Assembly: GCA_964019415.1 (NCBI GenBank)
Contig: OZ025881.1
Coordinates: 1,602,580-1,666,579, forward strand
DNA length: 64,000 bases
Reading direction: 5' to 3'
DNA from: Ianthella basta
Lineage: Eukaryota > Porifera > Demospongiae > Verongiida > Ianthellidae
The number at the start of each line of letters is the position of its first letter. Positions within the stretch are counted from its first letter, which is position 1. The translations under genes and the position numbers were made by a program. Below the pieces are notes generated by a model that saw only the letters and a list, made by a program, of their open reading frames with translations, searched no databases and was not told the DNA's origin. This document shows, in pieces, positions 47,201 to 57,110 of this stretch.

Positions 47201-50200
47201 ATCTGGTGTTGTTCACCTCTTTCAACCTCGTCTTCATTCCTTTAACTAGCTCGCTATACACTGCATCAAGCTTTCTCTGATCACCTGCGACAGCCTTCAG
47301 ACCATCAATAATGCTCTGAATGAAATCAGTGTCATTGGTCATGTACCCTTCCGGGACTACATACTTGGTTGACCTCCTTGGGCTATCACTTCCCTTGCTA
47401 GCACCTCGGCATGAGTCACTGACACACTTCCCTACCACCAAGTCCCAAGCAAGAACAGAGCGGTCAGGCATACGGTATCCCTCTTCGTTGCAGCATAGAG
47501 CTGCCTCGCACTGGGACATAGTCTGCACCCTGACGTTAGTAATAGAATGCAGCTCCTCTGCAGGAACAAGGCAATAATCCACCATGGAGCAACCTCTACT
47601 TGAGATACACGTGAAATCATCCCTGCCTTTGCGTCCATTCACAAAACAAAGCCCTGCATTCAGCAAGCACTCTACCAGCAATTCCCCTTGATCATTCTTC
47701 ACCATATCCACACCGATTCTGTCACTCACCCACTCCATATCACCGGCATGATCCTTCAAGTGGCCACATCTGGCATTAAAATCACCACATACCACCACCT
47801 GACCTTCTAGCTGAAACCTTTGAATCTGTTCAGTCAAAACTTGGAATCGTTCTTCAGTGTCTACTTCACGACTGGAGCCCACTGGTGGAAAGTAACACAC
47901 GGCTACAAAAAACATCTCATGGGACTCCTTGTTCTCAAACTTTACCCACAACACATCCTCAACTTCCACATCCACAATGACCACTGACCACCACTTGCAC
48001 CAGGAGGACTTAACCAACACACCTACACCACCGGACCCTCTCACTGCTTTTCTGCTTAAGCACAATCTGTTGTGCCCAAAGCAACAATAGCCATCATAGT
48101 CCACCTTTTCATCGTCCTTCAGCCATGTTTCCACCAAACATGCAACGTCCGGTTGAAAGAAGTTAATTACCTTGGCCCTGAAGTCATTACTTTCCACAGA
48201 CCTATCCTTCCCACCTCGACCTCCCTCGGCCCATCCAGCCACATTCCAGCATAACATAGACACCAGATCCTCACCAGCTCAGTTCACATTAGTACCCCCC
48301 TTAGCTGCACCACTTTGCCCTGCACTGCCTCCTGCTCCTCTGCTAACGACCTAGCGCTTGCACCACCACTGACTCTAAAAAAGGTGCTTCTTTCTCAATT
48401 TTCCAGAAGTCACCATAGCTACCTCCATCTACTAACATCAACACACTCTCTTCCCCCAACACCCAAAACCACCACCTGAAACGTCCCTTCTCACTCTTGA
48501 ACACACGCTTAACCTCAATTGAGGCAGCCTCAGGCACCCTGCTCACAAAAAATGCTTTGACATCCTCCTCTGTATCCTCTCACTTGGTTCCCCACAGCTT
48601 CCTTCTGCCCACAAACTGTTGTGACTTTACTGGAGATCCAGGAACACTCTTTCTTTCAGCCTGGGCCTTCTTGGGCACCACCTTGTTCCCCCTCGCTGTG
48701 CCTCGGACGAGCGACTTGGGCTTCCTGGGATTCTCTTTCTTGTGAGGTACTGGATGTTTCTTCTCACCTGGTCCCCTCACAACTGCACTATATGAGGGCT
48801 TACCTTTCACGGTAATCTGCTCACCAGGTGACCTCTCAGGATTGCCGTCATTCGTGCAGGTCAGCATCTCACCTTCTTCCTTTGAGCTGCTCTCGCGTAA
48901 TTCCTTCACCTCTTTCTTCAATGACTCCACCTCTCGTAACAGCAACAACGTTTTGGATGCAAGACAGAAGCAGCACACAAAATCTTTCTTTGCCAACAGA
49001 TCCACGCCCTCTTTGAACCGTATGCAACGAAAGTGGAACCATCAAGAACATAAGTCGCAACAAGCCATCTTTCCGAAGTCCTGATCGTTTCTGCAAAAGC
49101 ATCGCACTAAATCTTTCTCCTCTGATACATCATCGTTGATCACACACTCCTTAGCATTCGAATCACTGGTGGGAACATTTAAATCATTGATAGGATCTGC
49201 TTCTGAAGCGTTCCGGGTAGTCTTCTTGCCCTGTACTTCCCGTTCTGACGCCATTTTAATCATATATATGGCAAAGCATGATATTGAATCATTCCAGGTT
49301 CTGATCATGTATGAATCCCAGTGGTTGTGATATTGCACAATAACTCCCCACTACGCTAATACATACCCAATACACAGTGAGACGGATCTACAGAACGATA
49401 AACATATCTACTGTACACCAGAAGCAAGCTTGACACAAAATGCATGTTGAGTTTAATAATATAGTAGAATCATAGTTTGTTTGGACAATTGAGTGTGCCT
49501 CTTGTAGCCTGTGATGGGTGAAATGTTGCATTGAAATATTCATCAAGAAGTGACTTCACTGGTGTCCTTGATCATCCAAAGTAACTATCACTATACCAAA
49601 AATATGTTTCACTACTGCACTGATTTTCATGATGGCAGTCTACTTCCTCTTACAATGTTTACCTATCCAGAGTCACTGTAACAGAATGTTTATGCTAGAA
49701 AAGGAATCCCATTCCTGCATATACTGCACGTCAATTGTACCAAATGTACGCTGCCCATTCAGGGAACTGTTCATTAGTAACGCATCTTATAGTAATAAAC
49801 ATTACGGTTACCGAAATATGTACTCCTTCAGTTTTAGATGGATGGCTACCAAACGTACATAGTAGGAATGTGGTTGGGCATTGCGAGAGTGACTTGGCTG
49901 AGCCAAATTTGGAAAAATGTCGTTCCACACAGTTATGGTGCCTTTTACGGTTGCTGCCATATCTAACAGATAAGGTAAAGATCGCAGTTTGGTTGAACAC
50001 AACTTCTTTTCTTCAGTTTTCTGCCAATCTTCACCAAACAGTGAGTGACCTAAGGTGGTTAGCGCCTTCACTGCCAGACTCCTTTAGATGAAATCAAACA
50101 ACATAAGAAAGTTTTGTGCACACTGAGATTTTTGAAGTGAGTCTACGGAAAGCTCCCAATTACATAGACAATTTCGAGTAGTAAATGCTCAAAATTCAAA

Positions 50201-51068
50201 CGTACAGGATGGGAACCTACCCAAAGGGCTAGTATTCAACTAGAACATTCAAATCAACAATACCCCACATATGTTTGTAAGACTACATGTCTCATATACC
50301 TGTGCATATAAATGTTTGTATCTATAGCTCCTTACTTAGAAACAAAGTTCTTGATATCTACAGCCAGCTGTACAGGATTCTGCAAAAACTCTTCTGTTTT
50401 CTTCAGAAACTCCCATGCATATTCAAAACAATGGTCATTATTCCTGTACAGTTGGTGGCTACAGGGAGAAGAAATAGACAGGTTGTACACTGTCAGTGCC
50501 ACAACTATAGTTGTGAATATTCAAGTAATACTGAAGGAATAGTGGTTTATGCTTTTCCATTGTATTCTAGCATACAAACAACCACCAACATCCCTACACA
50601 GAGAACACTACTGCATGTGCTGTCTCATAGTGCAAGTGGCAGAATACACACCTCAGAGTTCGATACACAATAGCCAGGTGCAATAGATACTCATGGATAA
50701 GACTGCAATTGTTGAGACGTTCTCGCAGCAGTTTTAAGCCCTTGTCCAAGTCCGTTCTTGACTCCTACAGAAAAGACACATGAGCAAAGACAACCATTGT
50801 AGTGCAGCATACATCAGAGAAGGCCCCATGCATCAATCTGAGCAACTTACATCCTTCTCAAATGATTGGAAGTGCAAAAACACGCGGCCATATACTTCGG
50901 CAACGTCAATCAATCCATGAGTTGATTCATCCAAAATTGCCTTGAGGCCTTTGCTGAGAGAAAATCCAACTTTTCTCCAAAATAGTGGCCACCAACGTGA
51001 GCCTGTAGCATCCACATACACAGTACAAAAAAGATAATCACACAACCATGATTAGTCCATATGACATC

Positions 51069-51103
<35 letters not shown>

Positions 51104-51152
51104 CCACCCACCCACCCACACACACACACGCACGCACACACCCACACCCACA

Positions 51153-51211
<59 letters not shown>

Positions 51212-51723
51212 ACAAACAGGTACAATATATGTACATGCTGCCCACAAGGATCACTCACTCTGCTCAGCGTCTGCTGTTTCAGCTGTGCTGGGCTCCTTTG
51301 CTGTTACATTGGGAACATCAACACTGCTCTCTACATCTACTGTCACATATACCTCCCCAGGTTTTTGTTTCTGCAGCCAGTCTAGAAACGGCTGCCCAAG
51401 TCTGTGACTCACAACACAGAGGAGAAAGTTGGCTGGGAGATCAATGTCCCAGAATTCATCCAACAGCATAGTGCTGTCTGAATGGTGCACCAAGATCAAT
51501 CCCACAAGATTTCTGCTCTTCATTCTGTCTTCCACATCCACCACGACCCTCGACAAAGTGGATTCTGGAGCAAGATTATACATGAGGTAATTCTGGAAGC
51601 ATGCTTCATCTGGGTCAACACCACAGTGAATACATTTGATCCAGCTATTGCTCTGAATCATTGCATCAGAACAGCTGCATGGCATGCGGCTCCATTCCTG
51701 GTCACCACTCTTGACACGTAGAA
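32207..51723 (-). CDS. large multi-exon gene, tentative RNF213 (mysterin)-like stalk
   Basis: A chain of exons with matching phases runs from 51,723 to 32,207: 51,723-51,259; 51,002-50,851; 50,764-50,652; 50,458-50,336; 43,700-43,564; 41,460-41,403; 40,650-40,565; 40,033-39,870; 39,492-39,330; 39,252-39,025; 38,116-38,027; 37,904-37,804; 36,647-36,383; 35,868-35,812; 35,664-35,057; 34,954-34,510; 34,368-33,592; 33,387-33,208; 32,268-32,207. One junction (41,403 to 40,650) does not match in phase, so a small exon is missing there. The product is large and helical, over 1,200 residues here. Sequence such as [14 protein letters not shown] and [19 protein letters not shown] recalls RNF213, a giant AAA+ E3 ligase, but this is from memory. 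No AAA+ Walker motif or RING is seen. Both gene ends are open. Confidence 0.55.
32745..32880. repeat. tandem repeat of about 23 bp, five units
   Basis: Units like CATGCTACGTCCATACCAGT, differing by a few bases each, run in direct tandem. They lie in the intergenic or intronic stretch between the two large minus-strand genes. Confidence 0.65.
33104..33540. repeat. inverted repeat pair flanking a predicted exon
   Basis: A 23-bp sequence beginning ACGTCACACGTGGGCATGG (33,104-33,126) is repeated inverted at 33,518-33,540 with one mismatch. A third copy of its core lies at 29,215-29,237. It may mark a 437-bp element that includes a gene exon, or two separate MITE ends. Confidence 0.6.
33208..34954 (-). 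CDS. RNF213-like gene, large 3' exons of the found chain
   Basis: 34,954-34,510 ([38 protein letters not shown]), 34,368-33,592 ([36 protein letters not shown]) and probable exon 33,387-33,208 ([38 protein letters not shown]). The last has a weak donor and is less certain. It is bracketed by a 23-bp inverted repeat (33,104 and 33,540). The next candidate is 32,268-32,207 ([19 protein letters not shown]); a further possible exon at 31,807-31,749 (EIVFELNSVVNAVEHFSQI) does not match its phase. Confidence 0.6.
35057..38116 (-). CDS. RNF213-like gene, middle exons
   Basis: 38,116-38,027 ([20 protein letters not shown]), 37,904-37,804 ([20 protein letters not shown]), 36,647-36,383 ([40 protein letters not shown]), 35,868-35,812 ([14 protein letters not shown]) and a 608-bp exon 35,664-35,057 ([40 protein letters not shown]). 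Phases are 0, 0, 2, 0, 0, 2 in order. All predicted helical, no catalytic motif. Confidence 0.65.
37394..37604. mobile_element. 211-bp MITE, TTTACATTAAAATG ends
   Basis: Ends TTTACATTAAAATG and CATTTTAGTGTAAA are inverted at 13 of 14 positions. It lies in an intron of the RNF213-like gene. No clear target duplication. Confidence 0.55.
39025..43700 (-). CDS. RNF213-like gene, exons after the LINE-bearing intron
   Basis: Exon 43,700-43,564 ([20 protein letters not shown]) completes the codon split at 50,336, across a 6.6 kb intron that holds a LINE and repeat D. Then come 41,460-41,403 ([16 protein letters not shown]), 40,650-40,565 ([20 protein letters not shown]), 40,033-39,870 ([19 protein letters not shown]), 39,492-39,330 ([20 protein letters not shown]) and 39,252-39,025 ([18 protein letters not shown]). 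All have GT-AG borders. A MITE sits in the intron at 42,886. Confidence 0.6.
42886..43217. mobile_element. 332-bp MITE with CCGTATA(A/G)CGGGAAAATTT ends and TA duplication
   Basis: Left TACCGTATAGCGGGAAAATT and right AAAATTTTCCCGTTATACGG plus TA are inverted repeats. Subterminal TTTCGCG boxes recur on both sides (AAATTTCGCGG, TTTCGCGATTT, AATTTCGCGAA). It lies in an intron of the RNF213-like gene. Confidence 0.75.
44578..48263 (-). pseudogene. LINE ORF2 (APE endonuclease + RT), broken and interrupted
   Basis: The endonuclease runs from 48,263 ([43 protein letters not shown]). RT pieces follow: [26 protein letters not shown], then [41 protein letters not shown]. The C-terminus carries [20 protein letters not shown]. 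There are frame changes between about 46,600 and 47,140, an in-frame TAG before [10 protein letters not shown] near 46,367, and a 224-bp insertion. FADD and endonuclease residues are intact. Confidence 0.8.
46000..46223 (-). mobile_element. 224-bp insertion in LINE ORF2 with 13-bp target duplication
   Basis: ATTTATCCCCAAA occurs at 45,987-45,999 and again at 46,224-46,236. The 224 bp between them interrupt the RT codons Gly-Leu-Gly-Ile-Asn. Read on the minus strand it ends in degenerate TCTATT/TCTATC units, so it resembles a SINE or truncated LINE with a simple tail. No Pol III boxes were recognised. Confidence 0.75.
48343..49254 (-). pseudogene. LINE ORF1 with PHD finger, two in-frame TGA codons
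   Basis: From ATG 49,254 ([20 protein letters not shown]) the frame gives an acidic linker, then [18 protein letters not shown], [TGA at 49,044-49,042], [22 protein letters not shown]: the C4HC3 order of a PHD finger. A short coiled coil ([20 protein letters not shown]) and a basic Pro/Lys-rich part follow. After a second TGA (48,582-48,580) the same frame resumes as [20 protein letters not shown]...FWKIEKEA, an RRM-like pattern, to 48,343. Both TGAs stand where Arg (CGA) is plausible. Confidence 0.75.
49882..50240 (+). repeat. dispersed repeat D, copy 2
   Basis: It matches 1,436-1,815 in the same orientation. It lies in the same intron as the LINE, between it and exon 50,336-50,458. Confidence 0.6.
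50336..51723 (-). CDS. RNF213-like gene, four 5'-most exons found
   Basis: Exon 51,723-51,259 contains [26 protein letters not shown] and [13 protein letters not shown]; its four Cys could bind metal. Exon 51,002-50,851 ([20 protein letters not shown]), exon 50,764-50,652 ([15 protein letters not shown]) and exon 50,458-50,336 ([19 protein letters not shown]) follow with consistent phases (1, 0, 2, 2). An acceptor-containing block near 51,700 is partly duplicated at 52,000-52,035. Further 5' exons were not found. Confidence 0.6.
51069..51214. repeat. (CA)n microsatellite with CCCA/CG variants
   Basis: About 145 bp of CA dinucleotide with a CCCACCCACCCA segment, in the intron between the first two exons found of the RNF213-like gene. 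Confidence 0.95.
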
Positions 51724-53145
51724 CTGTAGAAAGGTTACACAATTGCACACTACGTAGTCACACATACTTAGTACTCTCACATGCAGAACACACACACACA
51801 TCTCACATTCTACTCTTCCCCATGAATCACCGTATAGCTAGCCCATGCCATACCAGCCCACACCCATACACCAACACTAGAACAAACATATCAGATAGCA
51901 CGCATCCATCAAGAACAAGTGAACCAGGCGATAAGGAAGCAATCACACTGAACATATGCACTCATAGCGTGACAATGTGCACGGCAGGCTGGAGAGTTCC
52001 TGGTCACCACTCCTGACATGCAGAACTGTAGAAGAGTGTGCACACTCATGTATTGACATTTGATGCAATCCTTCCAATTTGCATGCTCACCAGCAGTATG
52101 CCACAATTTCTGTATCTGCAATAAAACTACAACTTGGCTTAGTCCAGAGGACTATGCTTTTTAGGAAGCCCAGTGAAAGTCCAATTAACCATATGAAAGA
52201 AAATGGTGAAAGATGGTGAATGTATACATATTGGGCTACAAAAGATCCGCATATAGGATGCATATCTCTTATACGGAAGAAAGGACATGCGGCTCTGCTT
52301 CGCCTCACCATATATTATTCACTGACAATTCCAATAATATCCTCTTCCTTGCAACCGTTTAGGAGATTTATAGGAAGTTGGATGTGACGTAATCCTCATT
52401 GTGCAGCTGGTGTCTACTAGAACCTACTTACTCCATCATTCAAAACAAGCTTGCACCTCCTTCCTGTCTCTCAATTCACCAGAATCGTTTGCCTATCATA
52501 TACAGCCATATATTTACCAAGCTTGACTTTTCCTCTTCTAGACTCTCCTGATTGAGACTAGACTAGCAGTCCCTTGCTCGTCCTTGTACATGCAGAAAAA
52601 TGGCAGCAGCTTTTCCTCAACCACAGTTTCAAGCTCACAAAGTCAACAGTGATGCAAACGTGTCCTGCTGAAGATTGCCTTCTTGAGCCTCTTCCTGTCA
52701 AAGTGCTTGAGGCATGTCTCCACATTGGCTGATAGCTATATACCATTTTAATAGCTAGTCTGCAATACTGGTCATCTATTTGGTCACTACGCTCATCCAA
52801 TAAGTGAAAATGGAGTAAAAACAAATTGTGCAGCACCAATGAAAGGATACTGAGAAGTCAACAGAGACGCTGTAGCTAGCTAGCTAGCTAATGACTCTTT
52901 ACCTCTAGCTAGCTAGCATACTATTTGCATAAAGATGGCTCACCCTAGCTATCCCTAACTCAGATTGTTAGCTACGTAGATACATGAAGAAGACTTCAGC
53001 CTTCAGACCCCATGCGAAGGGCAATGTTAGGCTCACTTTGTCTAAAAATGCTTCCGACCAAATTAATGTAGCAATGATTATCATAGCGATCAATGATTCG
53101 GTAGAGGCTCATAGCTGCGATTGTAGATTTAGCAAATAATTAGAT
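51724..53145. other. stretch with no recognised gene
   Basis: It should contain the upstream exons or promoter of the RNF213-like gene, but none could be supported. A partial copy of the 51,700 exon border is at 52,000-52,035, and a (TAGC)n run at 52,873-52,890. Confidence 0.35.
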
Positions 53146-53169
53146 GAGCAATACTGCAGCTTGAAGAAA

Positions 53170-53215
53170 GGAGGGTCACAGGACGTTTCGGCTCGAGAGC
53201 CTTTGTCAACTGCTT
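53170..53215 (-). other. hammerhead-like / Penelope-type terminal motif
   Basis: Read on the minus strand: GTTGACAAAGG, a 5-bp stem GGCTC/GAGCC with a 2-base loop, then GAAACGTC. The order resembles a hammerhead core (CTGANGA, stem, GAAA, short stem ending GTC) and the TGACGAAGG...GAAACGT motif at ends of many metazoan retroelements such as Penelope-like ones. The CTGANGA box is imperfect. About 150 bp of unclassified repeat-like DNA follows on the plus strand. Confidence 0.35.
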
Positions 53216-53349
53216 ACAGTGAGGACTGAAGTGAGTGACTGGCTTATATACAAAACAGATGACAGTAGGTGACAGGTGTTGAAGTGGCAAAGTAATTGAA
53301 TAAACATGAGTCACTGAAAGATTAATTGAATAGACATGAGGCACTCCAA

Positions 53350-54250
53350 ATAATTAATTGAATAAACAGGAAGGGGAAACTGAACAAATCTATTAGTGAC
53401 ATCATGGAGGTGTGTTTAGTAATATTATAAACTTGCACAATAAGTGGACCACCTACCCTCTCAAGACACACAACGTTTCAAGGCAGCTGCACAGTTGACA
53501 ACAAAGTGCACTCCATCTATCTGACTAATTCCATATTTCCAGTTATGTAATTCCAAAAAATCAACGATTCACAAGTATTGGAGGCAGCAAAAGATGATTG
53601 CAGAAGTTTGCAGATACCTCCGCAAGGCCACAGGTTATCCCAGTAACTGAGAGTGTCTCCTGCAGAGGGTCTCAGCAACAGTGCAACAGAGAGGTAACAC
53701 AGCAGCAGGTACACTGGCCTTGCAATTCCTTTTTTGACACAATGCCAGTGCCCTGGGGCACCTAGCAGCAGTACATGCTCTCCCTTCTTCTATACATGAT
53801 GGTATGGCTGGTATTTGTTCCTAGATTCATTGCTTTACAATTACATGGTGTGTTGTGGATATTGAATTACAATATATCATCGCTTCAACCCCTCCCTACC
53901 TCCGTCGATGCAGCATCTACGTAGCAGCTTTTTGCCCACTTGGGCATCTTGCAAGAATGATAGGATGACTACAGTGTCATTCTCAATGAAACATTCTACC
54001 ATTCCTGCCAACACTGATGAAGTTTCTGATAAAGTTGCTATACATCCACATTAATTCTTGAAATTTGAAATTTCTGTGCTTGTAGGCCAAGCAGTGCAGT
54101 ATGAACACAAAGTTTCAACATATGGACTTACTACCATCTCACCTTCCAGTATGAAGCTTTTAGGGGAGCGAAATTTGCTACAAAATGGTCTCCACACCAT
54201 ATTGTATAGTGCATCATAATTACACTGTTTCCAGCAATACTGTGAATTAT
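53350..54250. other. gene-free stretch
   Basis: No gene or element recognised. Confidence 0.3.
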
Positions 54251-54257
54251 CTTATAC

Positions 54258-54640
54258 TAGCAGGGCGCCCGCCTTCGGCGGGCTTCTGCTATGGCGAGTC
54301 GGTCCCAGCCAGTTTTGACGTATGTGAGCTGGTAGCAACGGAAGGTAGCTGCTATAACGACGGCCGAGTTTAAAGTCGATCGTTGAACGACAGCGAATCA
54401 AACCGTCCGACAACTGGAAGTCAAGGGAGCGATAAAATGGCCGTCAGCCACGAACGAAAAACCGGAAATAGAAGGATATCTCTTCAATAACTGCAAGACG
54501 GGCGATTTCAACCAGTGGAGGACACTCGCGGAGCCCCACTTTATAATCCCAGAGCGTTTGGTGGTGTTCTGTGCAGTAGTTTTTGCCCGAATCGCGAACG
54601 AACAGACAAACAAACAAACAAACGAACTGAATTATCTATA
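54258..54640. repeat. repeat-like segment starting with GCCCGCCTTCGGCGGGC
   Basis: It starts with a perfect 17-bp hairpin GCCCGCCTTCGGCGGGC, related to the GCCGAAGGCGGG boxes at 5,740 and 6,340, and ends in an (ACAA)n-like tract (CAGACAAACAAACAAACAAA). It is GC-richer than its surroundings. It leads directly into dispersed repeat C. Confidence 0.4.
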
Positions 54641-54659
54641 TGGATAGATCCTTAATATT

Positions 54660-55235
54660 GTCATTCTCTTCCAGTCCATGTGTTCTTTCGTTCGTTTACT
54701 TGTGAGGGGCATTAAAAACGGCATTTGATTGGACGACACAATGATGCAACCACGAACATGGCTGCTCTGGCGGTGTGCATGTGCTTTGCAGCCATCCATC
54801 TCTTAGACACTTTGGGCTCCTCAGTTTGGGTCTCCCAGGCGTGACGTGCACTTGCACAGAGGTTTAGGTGTGAGGGAGCTGCTCTGTCCCTTGGTAAGTG
54901 GTTCACTGGATACTTTAGCTGTCAGCGTTCTTACTGCTGAAAGCCCTCTCTCTATCGCAAAATATGCTATTGTGCAGAAAGCTTTCTTGGCTTCGGCACT
55001 GTCTTGTTGGCTAAGGAAAGACATGACCCCATGCAATACTTTTAACATGTTGTAGGTGTAGCTATATGTATTTGTGCATGCAAGTGCATGACAGTGGCCA
55101 ACGTCAGTGCAAACAAGATCAGCACTATACCCAGGCAGTGTCACCCAGCTGCAATCACCCAAATGGTGATGGATGGGTCCACTCGGCAACACAATGCGGA
55201 GCGAGTGCGGCCAAAGAATGTGCTTGTATAAATAT
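54660..55235 (+). repeat. dispersed repeat C, copy 2
   Basis: Homologous to 729-1,330 over nearly its whole length, same orientation, with small indels. Confidence 0.65.
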
Positions 55236-56238
55236 AAATATATATATACACACAACATGAGAGGATTAGGTATCGCAATTACTTGACTCGCTTAACAGAT
55301 CAGCAATGAAGAAATGCACATATGAAATGCCACAAAGTGAAATGTGGATACACAATAAAATGGATGATGGCCATTGTTGGACACCATGGACAGTGGAAGG
55401 GCAAATGAAATATCTTTTCCACTGAAAGTACTCTCCAGGGTCTTTTCCTTCCATAGTCAGTAAGGTAACCCGGGGTATTTCCGATCAATGTTTCGCGTGG
55501 ACAAATTCTTTTGAAGAGTGCTCTCGATCTAAGAAATGAATAGCTAGCTAACCAAGGTTATTGGTCCTACTATGTATGTGCTACGACTCACATAAAATCT
55601 GCATGGATCAGTTGCTCACTTCCCTTGTAAAACTATAAGTTTTAGAAAGCATGTCGAAATTCAGGAAATTGCTGATTTATGGGGTATTTCCGATCAATGG
55701 CTAAACGTAGCTGAAGACGATTGCATTTGCACTGGCGCTGGTCATAGTGGTGTGACTGTGCGATGAGAGGCAGGGTACATTGCTTGGAGTTGTAAAGCCA
55801 ACCTTCCAAGGTTACCTCAAGTGGTTTACACTTGGACCACAGGACAAGTCATTTGCTACAGAATTGATGGTGGAAAATGACCTAAAATGCAGCGCCAACT
55901 GCATCAATAAGCTAAGAATTGGTTGACAGTATTCTGATTGTCTTAATTGATTGATTTGAAGAGGCACACATGAACACCATGAATCAAAACAACAGGATGT
56001 GCATGCTGAAGTATTTTCTCAGCAACTCCTGCGTAGAGTTTGCTCTTGCTCTACCACTGAGGGGAGAGCCTGCGTGGAAGGGGATACTGAGTTTAATCAG
56101 TGAAGGTTGTAATGTACTCAATCACAGTTGTGGCTGGGCGTCTCTGCTTCTGTGGGAAGTATGAAGGGAAAATTCGAAGTTTCGTCCCATTAACATGGCG
56201 GCTTATCACTTTACTGCTTCTAAAGGTGACGACCGACC

Positions 56239-57110
56239 GGTGTCACGGTTCATTCTATCCCCCCATTACTTTATCCCCCCGGATAAAATAAACTAGGATA
56301 CTTTATCCCCCAGGGCTAGCATATCCTAGGATATCTTACCCCCCTTCGGTATATTTAATCCCCCTGGGGGATATTCTACGGCAGTTTTAGTCTATCCCTA
56401 GGGATGAGCTATCCTAGTATAAACCATCTTTCAATTGCATATCAAAAATAGCATCATTAAGTAAAGATCTACAATAAGTATAGACTTAACATGGAGTGAT
56501 CAAGAAAATATGTCAATGTTGGTATATATGTACAGGACAGATAGCTACAAGTGATTCATGCAGAACACTGAGAGCATGTCCATGCTGTCCAGAGGGATAC
56601 GCGGGCTTTCCAGCCTTAGCGTTACGGATGTATTGCACAAGAACTTCTGCACGATCCTCTGTTAACACGGTCGACGTAGCCATCTAAGATCTGATGCTAC
56701 TGTTGTAGGGTCCATGCTGCATGGTTGCTCGTATATACCAGCGCAATTGTGCTATAGCACGTTCTGATTGGTCGAAAATGATCCATACACCTTTATTGTA
56801 TCCGTCACTTTTCTATTGGTCGATATTTTCCCTCTATTATGACGTCATATATTTGGCCAGCAATCTTTGGTCTGCTTAGCCGCTACGCTATATACACTCA
56901 GTCGGGGCACTTCTTACCTTCCTACCTATACCGCTTTCACAGTAGAAGAAACGCTGGGTTCTTCTCTATTGGTGCTTAACAGTCAATCCATTAGAAGGAG
57001 ATAGTCTATCCCAAGGTGGGCTATTATCTCCTAAAAAATTTCAACCCACCGGATAGTTTAAACTACCCAGGGGGATACTTGATATGGGGAATACTATAAA
57101 CTGTGACACC
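56239..57110. mobile_element. nested element with GGTGTCAC ends and TATCCCCC subterminal repeats
   Basis: GGTGTCACGGTTCATTCTAT at the left and TATAAACTGTGACACC at the right are inverted. Both subterminal regions are packed with TATCCCC/GGGGATA boxes (more than ten), the kind of arrangement bound by some transposases. It contains one short minus-strand frame at 56,513-56,683. Confidence 0.6.
56513..56683 (-). CDS. 56-residue frame inside the nested element
   Basis: ATG at 56,683 to TGA at 56,513. The peptide begins MATSTVLTEDRAEVLVQYIR and continues NAKAGKPAYPSGQHGH. Its composition looks coding-like and no homologue is recognised. It might be a captured first exon or a transposase remnant. 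A divergent run with GGTCGAAAATGATC lies upstream. Confidence 0.3.
   Translation of the reverse strand: MATSTVLTEDRAEVLVQYIRNAKAGKPAYPSGQHGHALSVLHESLVAICPVHIYQH

Larger units (their letters stand above)
44345..49340 (-). mobile_element. nearly full-length APE-type LINE with PHD-finger ORF1, inside an intron
   Basis: About 5 kb in the order ORF1 (PHD finger), ORF2 (APE endonuclease, reverse transcriptase, C-terminal CCHC-like knuckle) and an (AATTG)n 3' tail (plus-strand ATTCAATTCAATTCAATTCA near 44,345). It sits in the 6.6 kb intron of the RNF213-like gene in the same transcriptional sense. A truncated sibling is at 7,550-7,787. A 224-bp sequence has inserted into ORF2. Clade not assigned; PHD-bearing ORF1 is known from CR1-like and related elements. 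Confidence 0.85.
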
